Below are positions 17,855 through 26,694 of a stretch of DNA of 64,000 nt, piece by piece. The DNA is from Prosthecobacter debontii. Its GTDB lineage: Bacteria; Verrucomicrobiota; Verrucomicrobiia; Verrucomicrobiales; Verrucomicrobiaceae. The translations under genes and the position numbers were made by a program. The stretch spans positions 372,001 through 436,000 of the forward strand of contig NZ_FUYE01000002.1 of NCBI RefSeq assembly GCF_900167535.1, in the 5' to 3' direction. Every line of letters begins with the position of its first letter. The first letter of the stretch is position 1. The notes under the pieces were generated by a model. That model saw nothing but the letters and a program-made list of their open reading frames with translations, was not told the origin of the DNA and did not search any database.

Positions 17855-18937
17855 ATGAAGAAAGTGACCGTCATGATTGTCGAGGACTCGCGAACCGTCA
17901 GCGAGTTCCTTGAGCATATCATCAATCGTGATCCAAGGCTGCAAGTGGTGGCCAATGTCAGGAGTGCTGAAGACGCGTTAGAGACGCTGCCTCAGGTCAA
18001 ACCCGACATCATCTCTCTTGATATTCGGTTACCCGGCATGAACGGTTTTGAAGCGACACAGAGGATCATGAACGAGTTCCCGACACCCATCGTCGTGGTC
18101 TCCTCGGATGTCCAAGATGACGAACTCAACATTTCCATGAACGCACTCCGTGCCGGTGCGCTAGCTGTAGTGCAAAAGCCTGTGGGGCTGAAACATTCTG
18201 ATTACGAAAGTCTGGCTACTGAACTCTGCACCAAGCTAGTCCTCATGAGCCAAGTGCGCGTGATCCGGCAGCGATATCGCACCTTCACCCCCCCTCAAGA
18301 GCCCCGCCCTGCAACCGCTCCCCTGGCTCAGGAAAGTCCACCTTCTAGCGGTCCCCCACGTGTGCTGGGCCTCGTAGCCTCCACCGGAGGTCCAAATGCC
18401 ATCGTGCAGGTTTTAAGTTCACTCGGCCAGTCGTTCGAAGCCCCCATCCTGCTGGTCCAACACATCACCCCAGGGTTTGTCCGCGGTTTCGTCACCTGGT
18501 TGAACGATGTATTGCCAGCCTTTCATGTCGTGGAAGCCCAGCATTACATGCCCCTGCAACCCCGCACCATCTTTGTGGCACCTGCAGGAAAACATCTGGC
18601 TTACGCCGAGCCCTTTCAATGTCACCTTCTGGATCTACCGCCGATTGGAGCCCAAAAGCCCTCTGGAACGATCTTGTTTCGCTCCCTCAGTCGCTTGGGA
18701 GGATCGGCGGCAGGTGTTCTTCTGACAGGCATGGGTGAGGACGGCGCCCTCGGCCTCCGCGAGATGCGGGAAGCGGGCGCTTATACCATTGCAGAAGACG
18801 AATCCACCGCCACCGTTTACGGCATGCCTGCGGCTGCGGTCAAATTGGGTGCCACCAGCGCTGTTCTACCTTTAGGTCAGATCGCTCCGAGACTTATCAC
18901 TTTATTCAATCCAGGTCTTCATCCTCACGCCCCATGA
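17855..18937 (+). CDS. cheB: CheB chemotaxis response regulator methylesterase (WspF-like)
   Basis: 360-aa protein with a receiver domain (VTVMIVEDSRTVSEFL; Asp in IISLDIRLPGMNGFE) and a CheB methylesterase/deamidase domain showing the catalytic Ser in VASTGGPNAI, His in LVQHITPGFV and Asp in LLTGMGEDGALGLREM. It removes receptor methyl groups opposite to CheR. The ATG at 17855 (MKKVTVMIVED) is the family start; the frame is open upstream only through TTG codons. Its stop overlaps the next start as ATGA, which places the terminal hybrid kinase firmly in the same operon. Confidence 0.95.
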   Translation: MKKVTVMIVEDSRTVSEFLEHIINRDPRLQVVANVRSAEDALETLPQVKPDIISLDIRLPGMNGFEATQRIMNEFPTPIVVVSSDVQDDELNISMNALRAGALAVVQKPVGLKHSDYESLATELCTKLVLMSQVRVIRQRYRTFTPPQEPRPATAPLAQESPPSSGPPRVLGLVASTGGPNAIVQVLSSLGQSFEAPILLVQHITPGFVRGFVTWLNDVLPAFHVVEAQHYMPLQPRTIFVAPAGKHLAYAEPFQCHLLDLPPIGAQKPSGTILFRSLSRLGGSAAGVLLTGMGEDGALGLREMREAGAYTIAEDESTATVYGMPAAAVKLGATSAVLPLGQIAPRLITLFNPGLHPHAP

Positions 18938-21015
18938 CTGAGCCCACCTATCATGTGATGTTGGTGGAAGACTCCACGACTCAAGCCATCAGCCTAACAG
19001 CTTTACTCGAAAGTGAAGGTTGGAAGGTCACTTGGGTCTCAAGCGCCGAAAAGGCCTTTTCTGCACTCCGCGAAGACAGACCCGATCTCGTCCTGCTAGA
19101 CTACCATCTGCCAGGCATGCGCGGAGATGAGGTATGCCGCCGCATTCGGATGAATGTCGATACCCGTCGCCTGCCTGTGGTGATGCTAACCTCCCAAGAA
19201 GGCCAGCAAGTATCTGGACTCGATAGCGGTGCCGACGACTTCGTCGCCAAATCCACGGATCCGAAAGTTCTCTTGTTAAGGCTGCGCACCCTCTTGCAAA
19301 AAGCCGGTTCTCGAGAGCGCATCATTGCCTCCAATGATCAAGATCTCTTTCGCGATGTTCATCTTCTAGCCATCGATGACAGCCCCATTTTCCTGGAATG
19401 CCTAGCCCACGAGCTTCGCGACGAAGGTTATAAACTGGAAACGGCGATGGATGCGGAAGCAGGTCTGCGACGACTCAAAGAGACTCGCTTCGATGGGGTC
19501 ATCATCGATCTCATCATGCCACGCATTGACGGCTTCGAGGTGTGCAGACGTGTGAATGAATTTCGTCGGAACTCTCCCTTTTCGCTCATTTCCATCTTAT
19601 TGACGGGGGCGGACTCCACAGAGAATCTTTCCAAAGCCCTGGATGCCGGCGCGGATGACTTCGTTGGCAAGTCGAATGATTTTTCGATCCTGAAAGGCCG
19701 CATCCGGGCATTGCTCAGGCGAAAATTCTTTGCCGAAGAAAACGCTCGCATCATTCAGGAATTCAAAGCTAAAGAGATGGAGGCCCTTCGTGAACGAGCG
19801 GCTAAAGAAGCGGCCGAGTCTCGAGCAGCTTTGGTGGAAGAGCTTGAAGCCCGGACCGAGGAGCTCAATCGCTCACGCGAAGAATTGCGCCGAGCCAACA
19901 CGGCCAAAGATCAGTTCCTGGCGATGCTGAGCCATGAGCTCCGCACACCTTTGACGCCCGTGCTTGCCGTTGTTGAAGAACGCTGCCAGGATGATCGCCT
20001 AACAGAGGATTTAAAAAAGGACTTCCAGATGATCCGCCGCAACGTGATGCTGGAAACGCATCTCATCAACGATCTGTTGGACCTTACCCGGATCACGCAA
20101 GGCAAGCTGGAGATCCATCAGGAATCCGTGAATCTGCAACGCATCATCGCCGAGGTTGTAGAGATGTGCAGCTCTTCCCGCCGACCGCTTGCCCAGATCA
20201 TCGTGCATCCTTTCAAAGGGGATTCGACGCTTTGGGCAGATCGCGTGAGGCTCACTCAAGTCATCTGGAACCTCCTGCAAAACGCCATCAAATTTACCCC
20301 GGCGGACGGGCAGATCGAAATTCGCCTGACGCATCGTCAGCTTGAGGCCGACGTTCCCCAATTGACCTTAGAAATCACGGACACCGGTATCGGTATTGAG
20401 CCCGATAAACTAGAGAGGATCTTTGACGCATTCCAGCAAGAGAGCCGAGAAACCACGCGCGCTTTTGGTGGATTAGGCCTGGGGCTGGCCATCAGCCGTG
20501 CTATCGTGGAATTGCATCAGGGCCATCTCACCGCCCGTAGTGAAGGACTTCATCGAGGGTCCACCTTTTCCTTGGTGCTACCATGTGATCAAAAATCTGC
20601 TTCGACGCAGGTATCACCTCAACCCAAAACTGTCAGTGAGGACACGTCAGCCGGTTTTCCGTCCTTGCGGATTCTCTTGGTGGAGGATCACTCAGATACT
20701 CGGGAGACCCTTGCACGCATGCTCCGCCGTCGTGGACACGAGGTGCATTTGGCAACGACGGTCGCGACCGCGAAGCAGGTCGGGGCTGAACTTGCAGATT
20801 TAGAGGTTCTCATCAGTGACTTCGGCCTGCCGGACGGTGATGGCCTTGATGTACTGCAAGCGATTCGCCCCTCGCACCCAGCGGTCAATGCGATCATCCT
20901 AAGCGGTTTCGGTATGGAAGACGACGTGGCCAAAACACGCGCTGCCGGCTTTGCCCACCATCTGACGAAGCCCGTCGAATTCGCGAAGCTCGAGGAAGCC
21001 ATTCGTACTTCATAA
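18934..21015 (+). CDS. REC-REC-histidine kinase-REC hybrid, terminal gene of the chemosensory operon
   Basis: 693-aa soluble hybrid kinase with three receivers and no sensor domain. REC1 (~6-120: VMLVEDSTTQAISL, LLDYHLPGMRG) and REC2 (~142-260: LLAIDDSPIFLECL, IIDLIMPRIDG) are followed by a charged coiled coil (~262-320), HisKA with H-box AMLSHELRTPLTPVL, HATPase_c (NLLQNAIKFTPADG, DTGIGI, GLGLGL) and REC3 (~570-690: ILLVEDHSDTRETL, LISDFGLPDGDG). It occupies the slot taken by the diguanylate cyclase WspR in wsp operons. The two N-terminal receivers are natural acceptors for CheA phosphate, so the array may control a second kinase instead of a flagellar motor or c-di-GMP. The final output is unknown. 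Confidence 0.93.
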   Translation: MTEPTYHVMLVEDSTTQAISLTALLESEGWKVTWVSSAEKAFSALREDRPDLVLLDYHLPGMRGDEVCRRIRMNVDTRRLPVVMLTSQEGQQVSGLDSGADDFVAKSTDPKVLLLRLRTLLQKAGSRERIIASNDQDLFRDVHLLAIDDSPIFLECLAHELRDEGYKLETAMDAEAGLRRLKETRFDGVIIDLIMPRIDGFEVCRRVNEFRRNSPFSLISILLTGADSTENLSKALDAGADDFVGKSNDFSILKGRIRALLRRKFFAEENARIIQEFKAKEMEALRERAAKEAAESRAALVEELEARTEELNRSREELRRANTAKDQFLAMLSHELRTPLTPVLAVVEERCQDDRLTEDLKKDFQMIRRNVMLETHLINDLLDLTRITQGKLEIHQESVNLQRIIAEVVEMCSSSRRPLAQIIVHPFKGDSTLWADRVRLTQVIWNLLQNAIKFTPADGQIEIRLTHRQLEADVPQLTLEITDTGIGIEPDKLERIFDAFQQESRETTRAFGGLGLGLAISRAIVELHQGHLTARSEGLHRGSTFSLVLPCDQKSASTQVSPQPKTVSEDTSAGFPSLRILLVEDHSDTRETLARMLRRRGHEVHLATTVATAKQVGAELADLEVLISDFGLPDGDGLDVLQAIRPSHPAVNAIILSGFGMEDDVAKTRAAGFAHHLTKPVEFAKLEEAIRTS

Positions 21016-21097
21016 AGGGTTCAATCGATAGAGACCAACAGGCGGACGCCCATTTTGCCTCACTCAACGGTCTGAGGAACCACCTCATCATGGAGGG
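21016..21097. other. Non-coding spacer after the chemosensory operon
   Basis: Short stretch between the hybrid kinase stop and the 3' end of tRNA-Met. It contains a G-bulged inverted repeat (ACCACCTC, then GAGGGTGGT, 21079-21101) just past the tRNA 3' end. There is no T-run, so I do not call it a terminator. With the two tRNA genes and the 70-bp spacer before mntD it makes up the ~320-bp protein-free interval here. Confidence 0.4.
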
Positions 21098-21173
<76 letters not shown>

Positions 21174-21188
21174 TTTGTGATTTAAAAT

Positions 21189-21263
21189 TGGCTCCTGAGG
21201 TAGGGTTCGAACCTACGACCTAGTGGTTAACAGCCACCCGCTCTACCGCTGAGCTACTCAGGA
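21189..21263 (-). tRNA. tRNA-Asn (GTT)
   Basis: Minus-strand cloverleaf with acceptor TCCTGAG/CTCAGGA, D-arm TAGCTCAGCGGTAGAGC, anticodon stem-loop GGTGG-CTGTTAA-CCACT with anticodon GTT, T-arm GTAGGTTCGAACCCTAC, discriminator G and an encoded CCA. All stems pair well. It is transcribed toward tRNA-Met and probably on one precursor with it. Confidence 0.95.
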
Positions 21264-21333
21264 GTGTGATCCCGTTCTTGTGAAACGGGCCGTTATAGTG
21301 GACTGCCTCAACGCATCTGGCAAGTAATTGTTT

Positions 21334-22227
21334 TTACAATCCACCGTTCCTGGCCATTTCCGGGGCTCCCAAGGCTGTTCTCGCCTTTCCCGAAGAGCGG
21401 CGCTGGTTTCGGATCGCCAACCAGCCATATTTCGGTCCTGCAAAGAACGCCAGCGTGAAAAATAGCGACTGAGCAAGGACCATGCAGGCCGCCGTAGAGG
21501 CATTGATAAAAAAGCTCACGTAAACACCAAGGCTACTGGCTACCACGGATACAGATACTGCCACCAGTAACATCCGGTCAAAACGATCCGTCAGCAGCCT
21601 AGCAGTGCATCCTGGGATGACCAGCATAGCAACCACGAGAATGATCCCCACCGCCTGCATAGAGGCCACAATCGTTGCCGCTAAAAGAGAGAGAAACAGG
21701 TAATAAAGCCCTCCAGTCGCCAACCCGATCGACCGAGCATGCCCGACATCGAAGCAAAAAAGCAAAAGATCTTTCCTTAAAAGCAAGACAACCACAAGCG
21801 TGACGATGGCTGTGATCAATGTCTGCAGCATCTCCGCTTTTTCGATACCGAGAATATTGCCAAACAAAATATGGTTCAAATGGGCCTCTGATTGCACCTT
21901 CGTGAACAATACCAAACCGAGTGCGAAAAGCCCGGTAAAGACGATCCCCATTACCGTATCTTCTTTGATGCGGCTGTTGGATCGAATCCACCCCGTCGCA
22001 ATGGCGCAGAACAGCCCCGATGCAAAGGCTCCCAAGGCCAAAGGCAGTCCTAGCATGTAGGCAATGACCACCCCCGGGAGAACCGCATGAGAGATGGCAT
22101 CCCCCATCAATGACCAGCCTTTGAGAACCAAATAACAAGACAACACTGCGCACACAGCCCCGACAACAGCTCCAGTCAAAAGAGCTTCGTTCATGAAGCT
22201 GTAGCGAAAAGGATCCAGCCAATTCAT
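21334..22227 (-). CDS. mntD: Manganese ABC transporter permease (ABC-3 family, second permease)
   Basis: 297-aa polytopic permease of the ABC-3 (ZnuB/TroCD/MntCD) family with about eight hydrophobic segments and the family motifs [20 protein letters not shown] and MQAVGIILVVAMLVIPGCTA. I start it at MNWLDPF (22227), where the ATG overlaps the preceding permease stop (ATGA); the frame is open further upstream within that gene. The two permeases are paralogous and presumably form the heterodimeric channel. The metal is inferred to be Mn from MntR linkage and the binding-protein ligands. The hydrophilic tail after the last membrane segment is unremarkable. Confidence 0.9.
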   Translation of the reverse strand: MNWLDPFRYSFMNEALLTGAVVGAVCAVLSCYLVLKGWSLMGDAISHAVLPGVVIAYMLGLPLALGAFASGLFCAIATGWIRSNSRIKEDTVMGIVFTGLFALGLVLFTKVQSEAHLNHILFGNILGIEKAEMLQTLITAIVTLVVVLLLRKDLLLFCFDVGHARSIGLATGGLYYLFLSLLAATIVASMQAVGIILVVAMLVIPGCTARLLTDRFDRMLLVAVSVSVVASSLGVYVSFFINASTAACMVLAQSLFFTLAFFAGPKYGWLAIRNQRRSSGKARTALGAPEMARNGGL

Positions 22228-23075
22228 GAGAGGGAAGCCGCTTGACGTTGGACGCGGGCCGAGAGGAGCCCATGCTTGGGGGCTAGAATGAGTGCCGCGA
22301 GAAAAGCCAGAGTCTGCAAGACCACAATGCACCCTCCCGTGGAGCCATTCAGAAAATAGCTGATGTAGGCCCCTAACAAACTACAGGATACGCCAATGGC
22401 CGTGGCGAGAAAGAGCATCGTCCCGAAGCGGTCCGTCAGGAGATAAGCCGTGGCACCGGGGGTGACCAACATAGCCACCACCAAACAAGCTCCGACCGTC
22501 TGCAATGCAGCGACAGCCGTCGCCGAGAGTAATGCCAGCAGCATAAAATGCAGAAAGCGGGTGTTCAGACCGATGCTGCGTGCGTGGGTTTCATCAAAGC
22601 AAAACAACAACAGATCCTTCCATTTCAATCCAAGGACCAATACGGACAGGGCTGAGATAATGAGCACCTGAAGGATGTCGGGATCTGAGATGGCCAAAAT
22701 ATTTCCGAAGATGATGGTGCGCAGATTCAGGTTACTCGGAAAGAGCGACAACAGCAGCAACCCCAGAGCAAAGAAGGTGGTAAACACCACCCCAATGACA
22801 GCATCTTCCCTCAGGCGAGAGTTCGCCTTGACCCATCCCATGCCCAGAGCAGCGAGGATTCCCGCCAGAAAGGCTCCCACAGAAAACGGCAGCCCGAGTA
22901 ACCACGCGAGAGAAACACCGGGAACGACCGCATGCGAAAGCGCATCTCCCATGAGAGACCAGCCTTTGAGCGTGATGAAACACGACAAAAAAGCACACAC
23001 ACCACCGATGAGGCCACTAACCAAGATCGCCTTCACCATGTATTCATAATGAAAGGGCATCAGCAGCTCATTCAC
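22224..23075 (-). CDS. mntC: Manganese ABC transporter permease (ABC-3 family, first permease)
   Basis: 283-aa ABC-3 permease, about eight to nine membrane segments, with [20 protein letters not shown] and [20 protein letters not shown]. It closely resembles the next gene in the operon (shared [20 protein letters not shown] and TDRF motifs), indicating an old duplication. The start codon overlaps the ATPase stop as ATGA. Gene order binding protein-ATPase-permease-permease is that of Bacillus mntABCD. Confidence 0.9.
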   Translation of the reverse strand: MNELLMPFHYEYMVKAILVSGLIGGVCAFLSCFITLKGWSLMGDALSHAVVPGVSLAWLLGLPFSVGAFLAGILAALGMGWVKANSRLREDAVIGVVFTTFFALGLLLLSLFPSNLNLRTIIFGNILAISDPDILQVLIISALSVLVLGLKWKDLLLFCFDETHARSIGLNTRFLHFMLLALLSATAVAALQTVGACLVVAMLVTPGATAYLLTDRFGTMLFLATAIGVSCSLLGAYISYFLNGSTGGCIVVLQTLAFLAALILAPKHGLLSARVQRQAASLS

Positions 23076-23980
23076 TCTCCCACCTCCTTGGCTCTTTCTT
23101 TCACTAGGTGTTCCCGTCCTTGCCTCTCCGAGTATTCCAGATGGCCGTCTTTACCGAAGACCAGCGGCCGCTCATCATCCGTCCACACTTTGACAGCTCG
23201 ACCGTCGTGGTCTTGGATCGTCGAATGTTCAAAGTGGAACTGTCGCAAAACTCCTCCGAAAGCACGTGCCAGGTTCTCTTCCGTAAACACCACCTCCGTG
23301 GGTCCCTGGGCCAACACAGTGCGATTGATCAAGACCACTTGATCACAGAACTCAGGCACGCTGCCCAAATTATGGGTGGAGACCAAGATGATGTGCCCTT
23401 CCGCACGCAAGGCTTTCAAAAGCTCAATGATGGCGGACTCAGTCTGCACATCCACCCCGGTAAACGGCTCATCTAGCATCATGATCCTTCCTTGTTGAGC
23501 GAGTGCCCGAGCCAGGAACACGCGCTTCTTTTGGCCTCCAGACAGCTCGCCTATCTGACGATCCCGGAAGGCCGTCATGCTCACTCGTTCCAAACACTCT
23601 TCGACGATGCGCTTATCCTCAGCACGTGGGATCCGCATGAAGTTCATATGGCCGTAACGCCCCATCATCACCACATCCCACACACTGACGGGAAAGGTCC
23701 AGTCCACCTCCTCGCTCTGGGGGACATAGGCCACGAGCTTCTTTTTCCGCGCCTCCGCCACAGAACCACCATCGATAAGCACACGCCCTCTCACCGGTTT
23801 GAGAAAACCCATGATGGATTTAAACAGGGTGCTTTTGCCGCTGCCATTGACTCCAACCAGCGCGCAAATGGTCCCTGCACCCAGTCGGAAGCTGGCATCC
23901 CGCAGGGCGATATGTCCATTGGCATAAGCCACCGTAACATCGGAGACTTCGACAGAAAGCGGCGGACTGGCGGCATTCAT
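23072..23980 (-). CDS. mntB: Manganese ABC transporter ATP-binding protein
   Basis: 302-aa ABC ATPase with Walker [11 protein letters not shown]-loop VPQSEEVDW, signature [15 protein letters not shown], Walker [14 protein letters not shown] and the switch His in ILVSTHN. It has a C-terminal extension of ~50 residues beyond the usual ~250-aa core, ending in charged sequence. ATG 23980 ([12 protein letters not shown]) is chosen because it lies 4 bp after the binding-protein stop; the longer frame would overlap that gene. It powers metal import through the two downstream permeases. Confidence 0.93.
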   Translation of the reverse strand: MNAASPPLSVEVSDVTVAYANGHIALRDASFRLGAGTICALVGVNGSGKSTLFKSIMGFLKPVRGRVLIDGGSVAEARKKKLVAYVPQSEEVDWTFPVSVWDVVMMGRYGHMNFMRIPRAEDKRIVEECLERVSMTAFRDRQIGELSGGQKKRVFLARALAQQGRIMMLDEPFTGVDVQTESAIIELLKALRAEGHIILVSTHNLGSVPEFCDQVVLINRTVLAQGPTEVVFTEENLARAFGGVLRQFHFEHSTIQDHDGRAVKVWTDDERPLVFGKDGHLEYSERQGREHLVKERAKEVGE

Positions 23981-23984
23981 GAAC

Positions 23985-24896
23985 TCAGGGAGAAGTAAAC
24001 GCCTTGACGATGGTATCGGCGTTGTATTGCAGCAGATTGAGATACGTCGCAGCGGGACCATCGACGCCAGTCAAGGAATCGACGTAAAGGACACCTCCGA
24101 AGCGGGCTCCTGTTTCCTTCGCCACTTGCCGCATGGCTTTATCGTTGATGGTGCTTTCCGAGAAAACAACGGGGATCCGCTGGCTGCGCACCGTGTCCAC
24201 GACCTTCTGCACCTGCTGGGGCGTGCCTTCTTCATCGGCATTGATGGGCCACAGATAGAGTTCTTTCATGTTGTAGTTCCGAGTCAGATAAGAAAACGCT
24301 CCTTCGCAGCTTACGAGCCAACGTTGTTCCGCAGGTATGGTTTCCAGCGCCTTTCTGACTGGCTCATCCACAGCGCGCAGTTTCTCAGCATACACGGCGG
24401 CATTGGCGTTGTAGGTGGCCTCGTGGGCGGGGTCCAGCTTCACCAACGCTTCCCGAATGTTTTCCACGTAGACGAGCGCATTGGCAGGAGACATCCAAGA
24501 ATGTGGATTGGGTTTGCCTGAGTAGGGCCCCTCCCCGATTCCAATCGGCTCAATCCCCTCTGTCAGCACCACGCTCGGCGCATGTTTGACTTGCTGGAGA
24601 AACTTTTCGAACCACCGCTCTAACCCTAGCCCATTCCACAGAACAAGGTCAGCTTTCTGAGCTTTCACCAGATCCATCGGTGTGGGTTCATAATCGTGGA
24701 TTTCAGCCCCAGGCTTGGTAATAGACTCCACCACGGCAACATCCCCTGCCACGTTTTGGGCCATGTCTTGAATGATGGTGAAGGTCGTGAGAATCCGCTT
24801 CCTACCATCGGCGGTGGCCTGCTCTGACGGGCCGCAAGAAAGGAGCGTGCTAGACAAAAGGACACCAAAGACAAATCGTTTCATATAGGTCGTCAT
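23985..24896 (-). CDS. mntA: Manganese ABC transporter substrate-binding lipoprotein
   Basis: 303-aa cluster A-I solute-binding protein. A lipoprotein signal peptide ends in LLSC (Cys21), anchoring it in the membrane. The four metal ligands of the PsaA/MntC type are visible: His67 (AEIHDYEP), His132 (NPHSWMSP), Glu198 (SCEGAF) and Asp273 (YVDSLTG). Glu instead of His at the third position favours Mn/Fe over Zn. Zn-type proteins also have a His-rich loop, which is absent here. M5 (24884) is an alternative start. It follows the outer-membrane protein gene by 5 bp, so the two are cotranscribed. Confidence 0.93.
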   Translation of the reverse strand: MTTYMKRFVFGVLLSSTLLSCGPSEQATADGRKRILTTFTIIQDMAQNVAGDVAVVESITKPGAEIHDYEPTPMDLVKAQKADLVLWNGLGLERWFEKFLQQVKHAPSVVLTEGIEPIGIGEGPYSGKPNPHSWMSPANALVYVENIREALVKLDPAHEATYNANAAVYAEKLRAVDEPVRKALETIPAEQRWLVSCEGAFSYLTRNYNMKELYLWPINADEEGTPQQVQKVVDTVRSQRIPVVFSESTINDKAMRQVAKETGARFGGVLYVDSLTGVDGPAATYLNLLQYNADTIVKAFTSP

Positions 24897-24901
24897 CGTT
24901 T

Positions 24902-25714
24902 TTAGAATCGAAAGCTCACCCCAGAGAACAACCCAAGGTCAGGTGCCGCGCGGTTCAAACCCACCCGGACACCTGCATCCAACACCATCGTCTCCGTAAC
25001 GGCAAAAGTGAGGCCAGAGTTAAAAGTTGCCATAAAGTCGGTGTCCTCACCAGAGGACCCGACCAACTCAAGGAAACTACCCCAACGCTCTGTTAAGGCG
25101 ACCCCTACGGTCGCGGACGCCAGCCACTGTACATCCGTGCCAGCCGTTTCATCGTCATGCACTAAATCCATCTGAGCCATGAGACCGAACGATGCCCGTT
25201 CATTGATCTCCAAGGCAAAGGGTAGAATGAGCCCTCCCTGCCACGCATCAGAACTCAATTCGGTCCCAGTCGGGATACGAAGGTATGGCATCAAAGCCAT
25301 GGCTGTTCGACCTTCATCGTTCCCCCACAGATTCTTTTTGAGCCTCACGGTGACATCTCCGAAGCCCGATAGAGTCGTTGTGGCCCCTTTCGAAACGGTG
25401 CGTTCCTCTTGATACAGGTCAAAAACGAGCTGGAAGTCCATATCATCGGCCAAGCCCGCTTTCACATTCATCTGCCCCCAGGACAAAGCTTCGGTTCTGA
25501 GACCTCCCCCTGCATCCCTTTCGAAGTCGAGAAAGCTCATCTCGACCTGAAACATCCCCGTAGGCACCGTAAAGGCTGATTCGGTAGTATCGGGACGATC
25601 CGTGCTCATGGAGCGGGAATGAACATTGAAGGACGACGCTGGCGATTCGGCAGGAGCTGACACAGCCACTCCGAAGAAAACTAAAGGCAGGAAAAATAGA
25701 TTGTCCAGTTTCAT
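24902..25714 (-). CDS. Outer-membrane beta-barrel protein of the manganese operon
   Basis: 270-aa exported protein: a signal peptide (MKLDNLFFLPLVFFGVAVSA) is followed by alternating-polarity strands rich in aromatic and Gly residues and a C-terminal Phe (SFRF), as in outer-membrane barrels. The sequence STDRPDTTESAFTVPTG recalls the transporter/MetA-pathway barrel family (PF13557-like). It is the first gene of the mntABCD operon, directly behind two MntR-box candidates, so a role in moving Mn2+ across the outer membrane is a reasonable inference (compare rhizobial MnoP, which is not a sequence match that I can assert). ATG 25714 is used; the box at 25717-25734 ends two bases before it. Confidence 0.82.
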   Translation of the reverse strand: MKLDNLFFLPLVFFGVAVSAPAESPASSFNVHSRSMSTDRPDTTESAFTVPTGMFQVEMSFLDFERDAGGGLRTEALSWGQMNVKAGLADDMDFQLVFDLYQEERTVSKGATTTLSGFGDVTVRLKKNLWGNDEGRTAMALMPYLRIPTGTELSSDAWQGGLILPFALEINERASFGLMAQMDLVHDDETAGTDVQWLASATVGVALTERWGSFLELVGSSGEDTDFMATFNSGLTFAVTETMVLDAGVRVGLNRAAPDLGLFSGVSFRF

Positions 25715-25716
25715 AA

Positions 25717-25734
25717 AGTTAGCCTCAGCTAACT
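25717..25734. promoter_or_regulatory. Candidate MntR operator, box 1
   Basis: Perfect inverted repeat AGTTAGC-CTCA-GCTAACT placed immediately upstream of the outer-membrane protein start codon. The same TTAGCCTCAGCTAACT sequence recurs 48 bp away (box 2), and the general form resembles DtxR/IdeR/MntR operators. Binding by the divergently encoded MntR is inferred. Overlap with the ribosome-loading region means bound repressor would block elongation close to the start. Confidence 0.75.
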
Positions 25735-25763
25735 CCACTCGCTAGATTGAAGTTTCAACAACA

Positions 25764-25780
25764 ATTTTAGCCTCAGCTAA
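25764..25780. promoter_or_regulatory. Candidate MntR operator, box 2, with possible minus-strand -10
   Basis: Second copy of the repeat, core TTAGC-CTCA-GCTAA at 25767-25780, identical to box 1 over TTAGCCTCAGCTAACT. On the minus strand it overlaps TAAAAT (25764-25769), which could be the -10 element of the operon promoter; no good -35 is visible. Repressor binding here would occlude the promoter. The 48-bp centre spacing keeps the two boxes on nearly the same helical face if ~10.5 bp per turn is assumed only approximately. Confidence 0.65.
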
Positions 25781-25846
25781 CTTTATCATCACTCTCTCAA
25801 AATCCATTTTTGCAACCTTCTCAGCCGCTGCTATGATCCCTATTCA

Positions 25847-26305
25847 ATGCCCGCTAAGCGACAAGAGCCCACCTCCCATGTCCACTCTCCGGCCATGGAG
25901 GACTACCTGGAGCAGATTCACAATCTGATCGAGAGCAAGGGTTATGCACGGGTGGTGGACATCGCTCAAAACCTGGGTATTTCCCAGGCCAGCGTCACCA
26001 ACATGATCCAAAAATTGGATGCGGAAGGCTACCTCATCTACGAGCGCTACCGGGGCGTGGTCCTGACCGAGGAAGGACGCAAGATCGGTCGAGAAATCGC
26101 TCGTCGTCATGAAGTCCTGACGCGTCTGCTTTCTTCATTTGGCTTAGATGCCGAGAGCGTGCACCACGATGTGGAAGGCATGGAGCACCATATCAGTCGG
26201 CAGACTTTGGAAGTTTTGACCCTTCTGATGGAAGAACTGGAGGGCAATCCCGAGCTCTTGAAAAAGCTCAAACGAAAACTCAAGAACACTGCTGCTCCAG
26301 AGTAA
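25847..26305 (+). CDS. mntR: Manganese-responsive transcriptional repressor MntR
   Basis: 152-aa DtxR-family regulator: winged helix (DIAQNLGISQASVTNMIQKL, EGYLIYERYRGVVLTEEG) then the metal-binding dimerisation domain. All six manganese ligands of Bacillus subtilis MntR appear conserved: Asp19, Glu22 (PAMEDYLEQ), His88 (RRHEVL), Glu110, Glu113 and His114 (DVEGMEHH). No SH3-like third domain is present, as in MntR but unlike DtxR/IdeR. Encoded divergently from the outer-membrane protein/mntABCD operon, with two palindromes between, it is the obvious Mn(II)-dependent repressor of that operon. A ~10-residue N-terminal extension precedes the conserved start. Confidence 0.96.
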   Translation: MPAKRQEPTSHVHSPAMEDYLEQIHNLIESKGYARVVDIAQNLGISQASVTNMIQKLDAEGYLIYERYRGVVLTEEGRKIGREIARRHEVLTRLLSSFGLDAESVHHDVEGMEHHISRQTLEVLTLLMEELEGNPELLKKLKRKLKNTAAPE

Positions 26306-26377
26306 CACCTCCATTTTCACGAGGATTTACGATTTTATCCTTCCAGGAGCCTCCTGAGCCCATTCATCATCCGCTCT

Positions 26378-26656
26378 ATGAAATCCCTTTTCATCATCCT
26401 CATCGTCGCCGCTGTTGCTTTAGCTCTGACAAATCCCAGCGAAGCCGATTTTCGTGAACACGTTCGGCAAAAAGAAGGTATCGCAGGCACGGTAGGCCTT
26501 GCTGTGGCGGATCTGATTTCCGGAGGCAAGAAGGGTGGCATCCAGCGCGATAATTTCCTCGTCGCAAGCAAGTTCTACGTGGGTGGCGATGGAGTCTTGC
26601 CTCGAGAAGATGTCGCGTGGGGAATCGCCGGACAGTTCATCGAAATCAAAAAGTAA
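26378..26656 (+). CDS. Small exported/anchored protein, DUF4359-like
   Basis: 92-aa protein with an N-terminal hydrophobic segment (MKSLFIILIVAAVALALTNP). The ALTNPSEADFREHV stretch just after it is characteristic of DUF4359 proteins. The rest is small, with a Lys/Gly-rich turn (SGGKKGGIQRDNF) and a soluble C-terminal domain. The segment lacks a clear signal-peptidase site, so it may be membrane-anchored. Function is unknown. It is followed on the same strand by two exported proteins. Confidence 0.7.
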   Translation: MKSLFIILIVAAVALALTNPSEADFREHVRQKEGIAGTVGLAVADLISGGKKGGIQRDNFLVASKFYVGGDGVLPREDVAWGIAGQFIEIKK

Positions 26657-26694
26657 ACCGCAAGAATCATCATCTCTGGGACGACCCTTTCATC

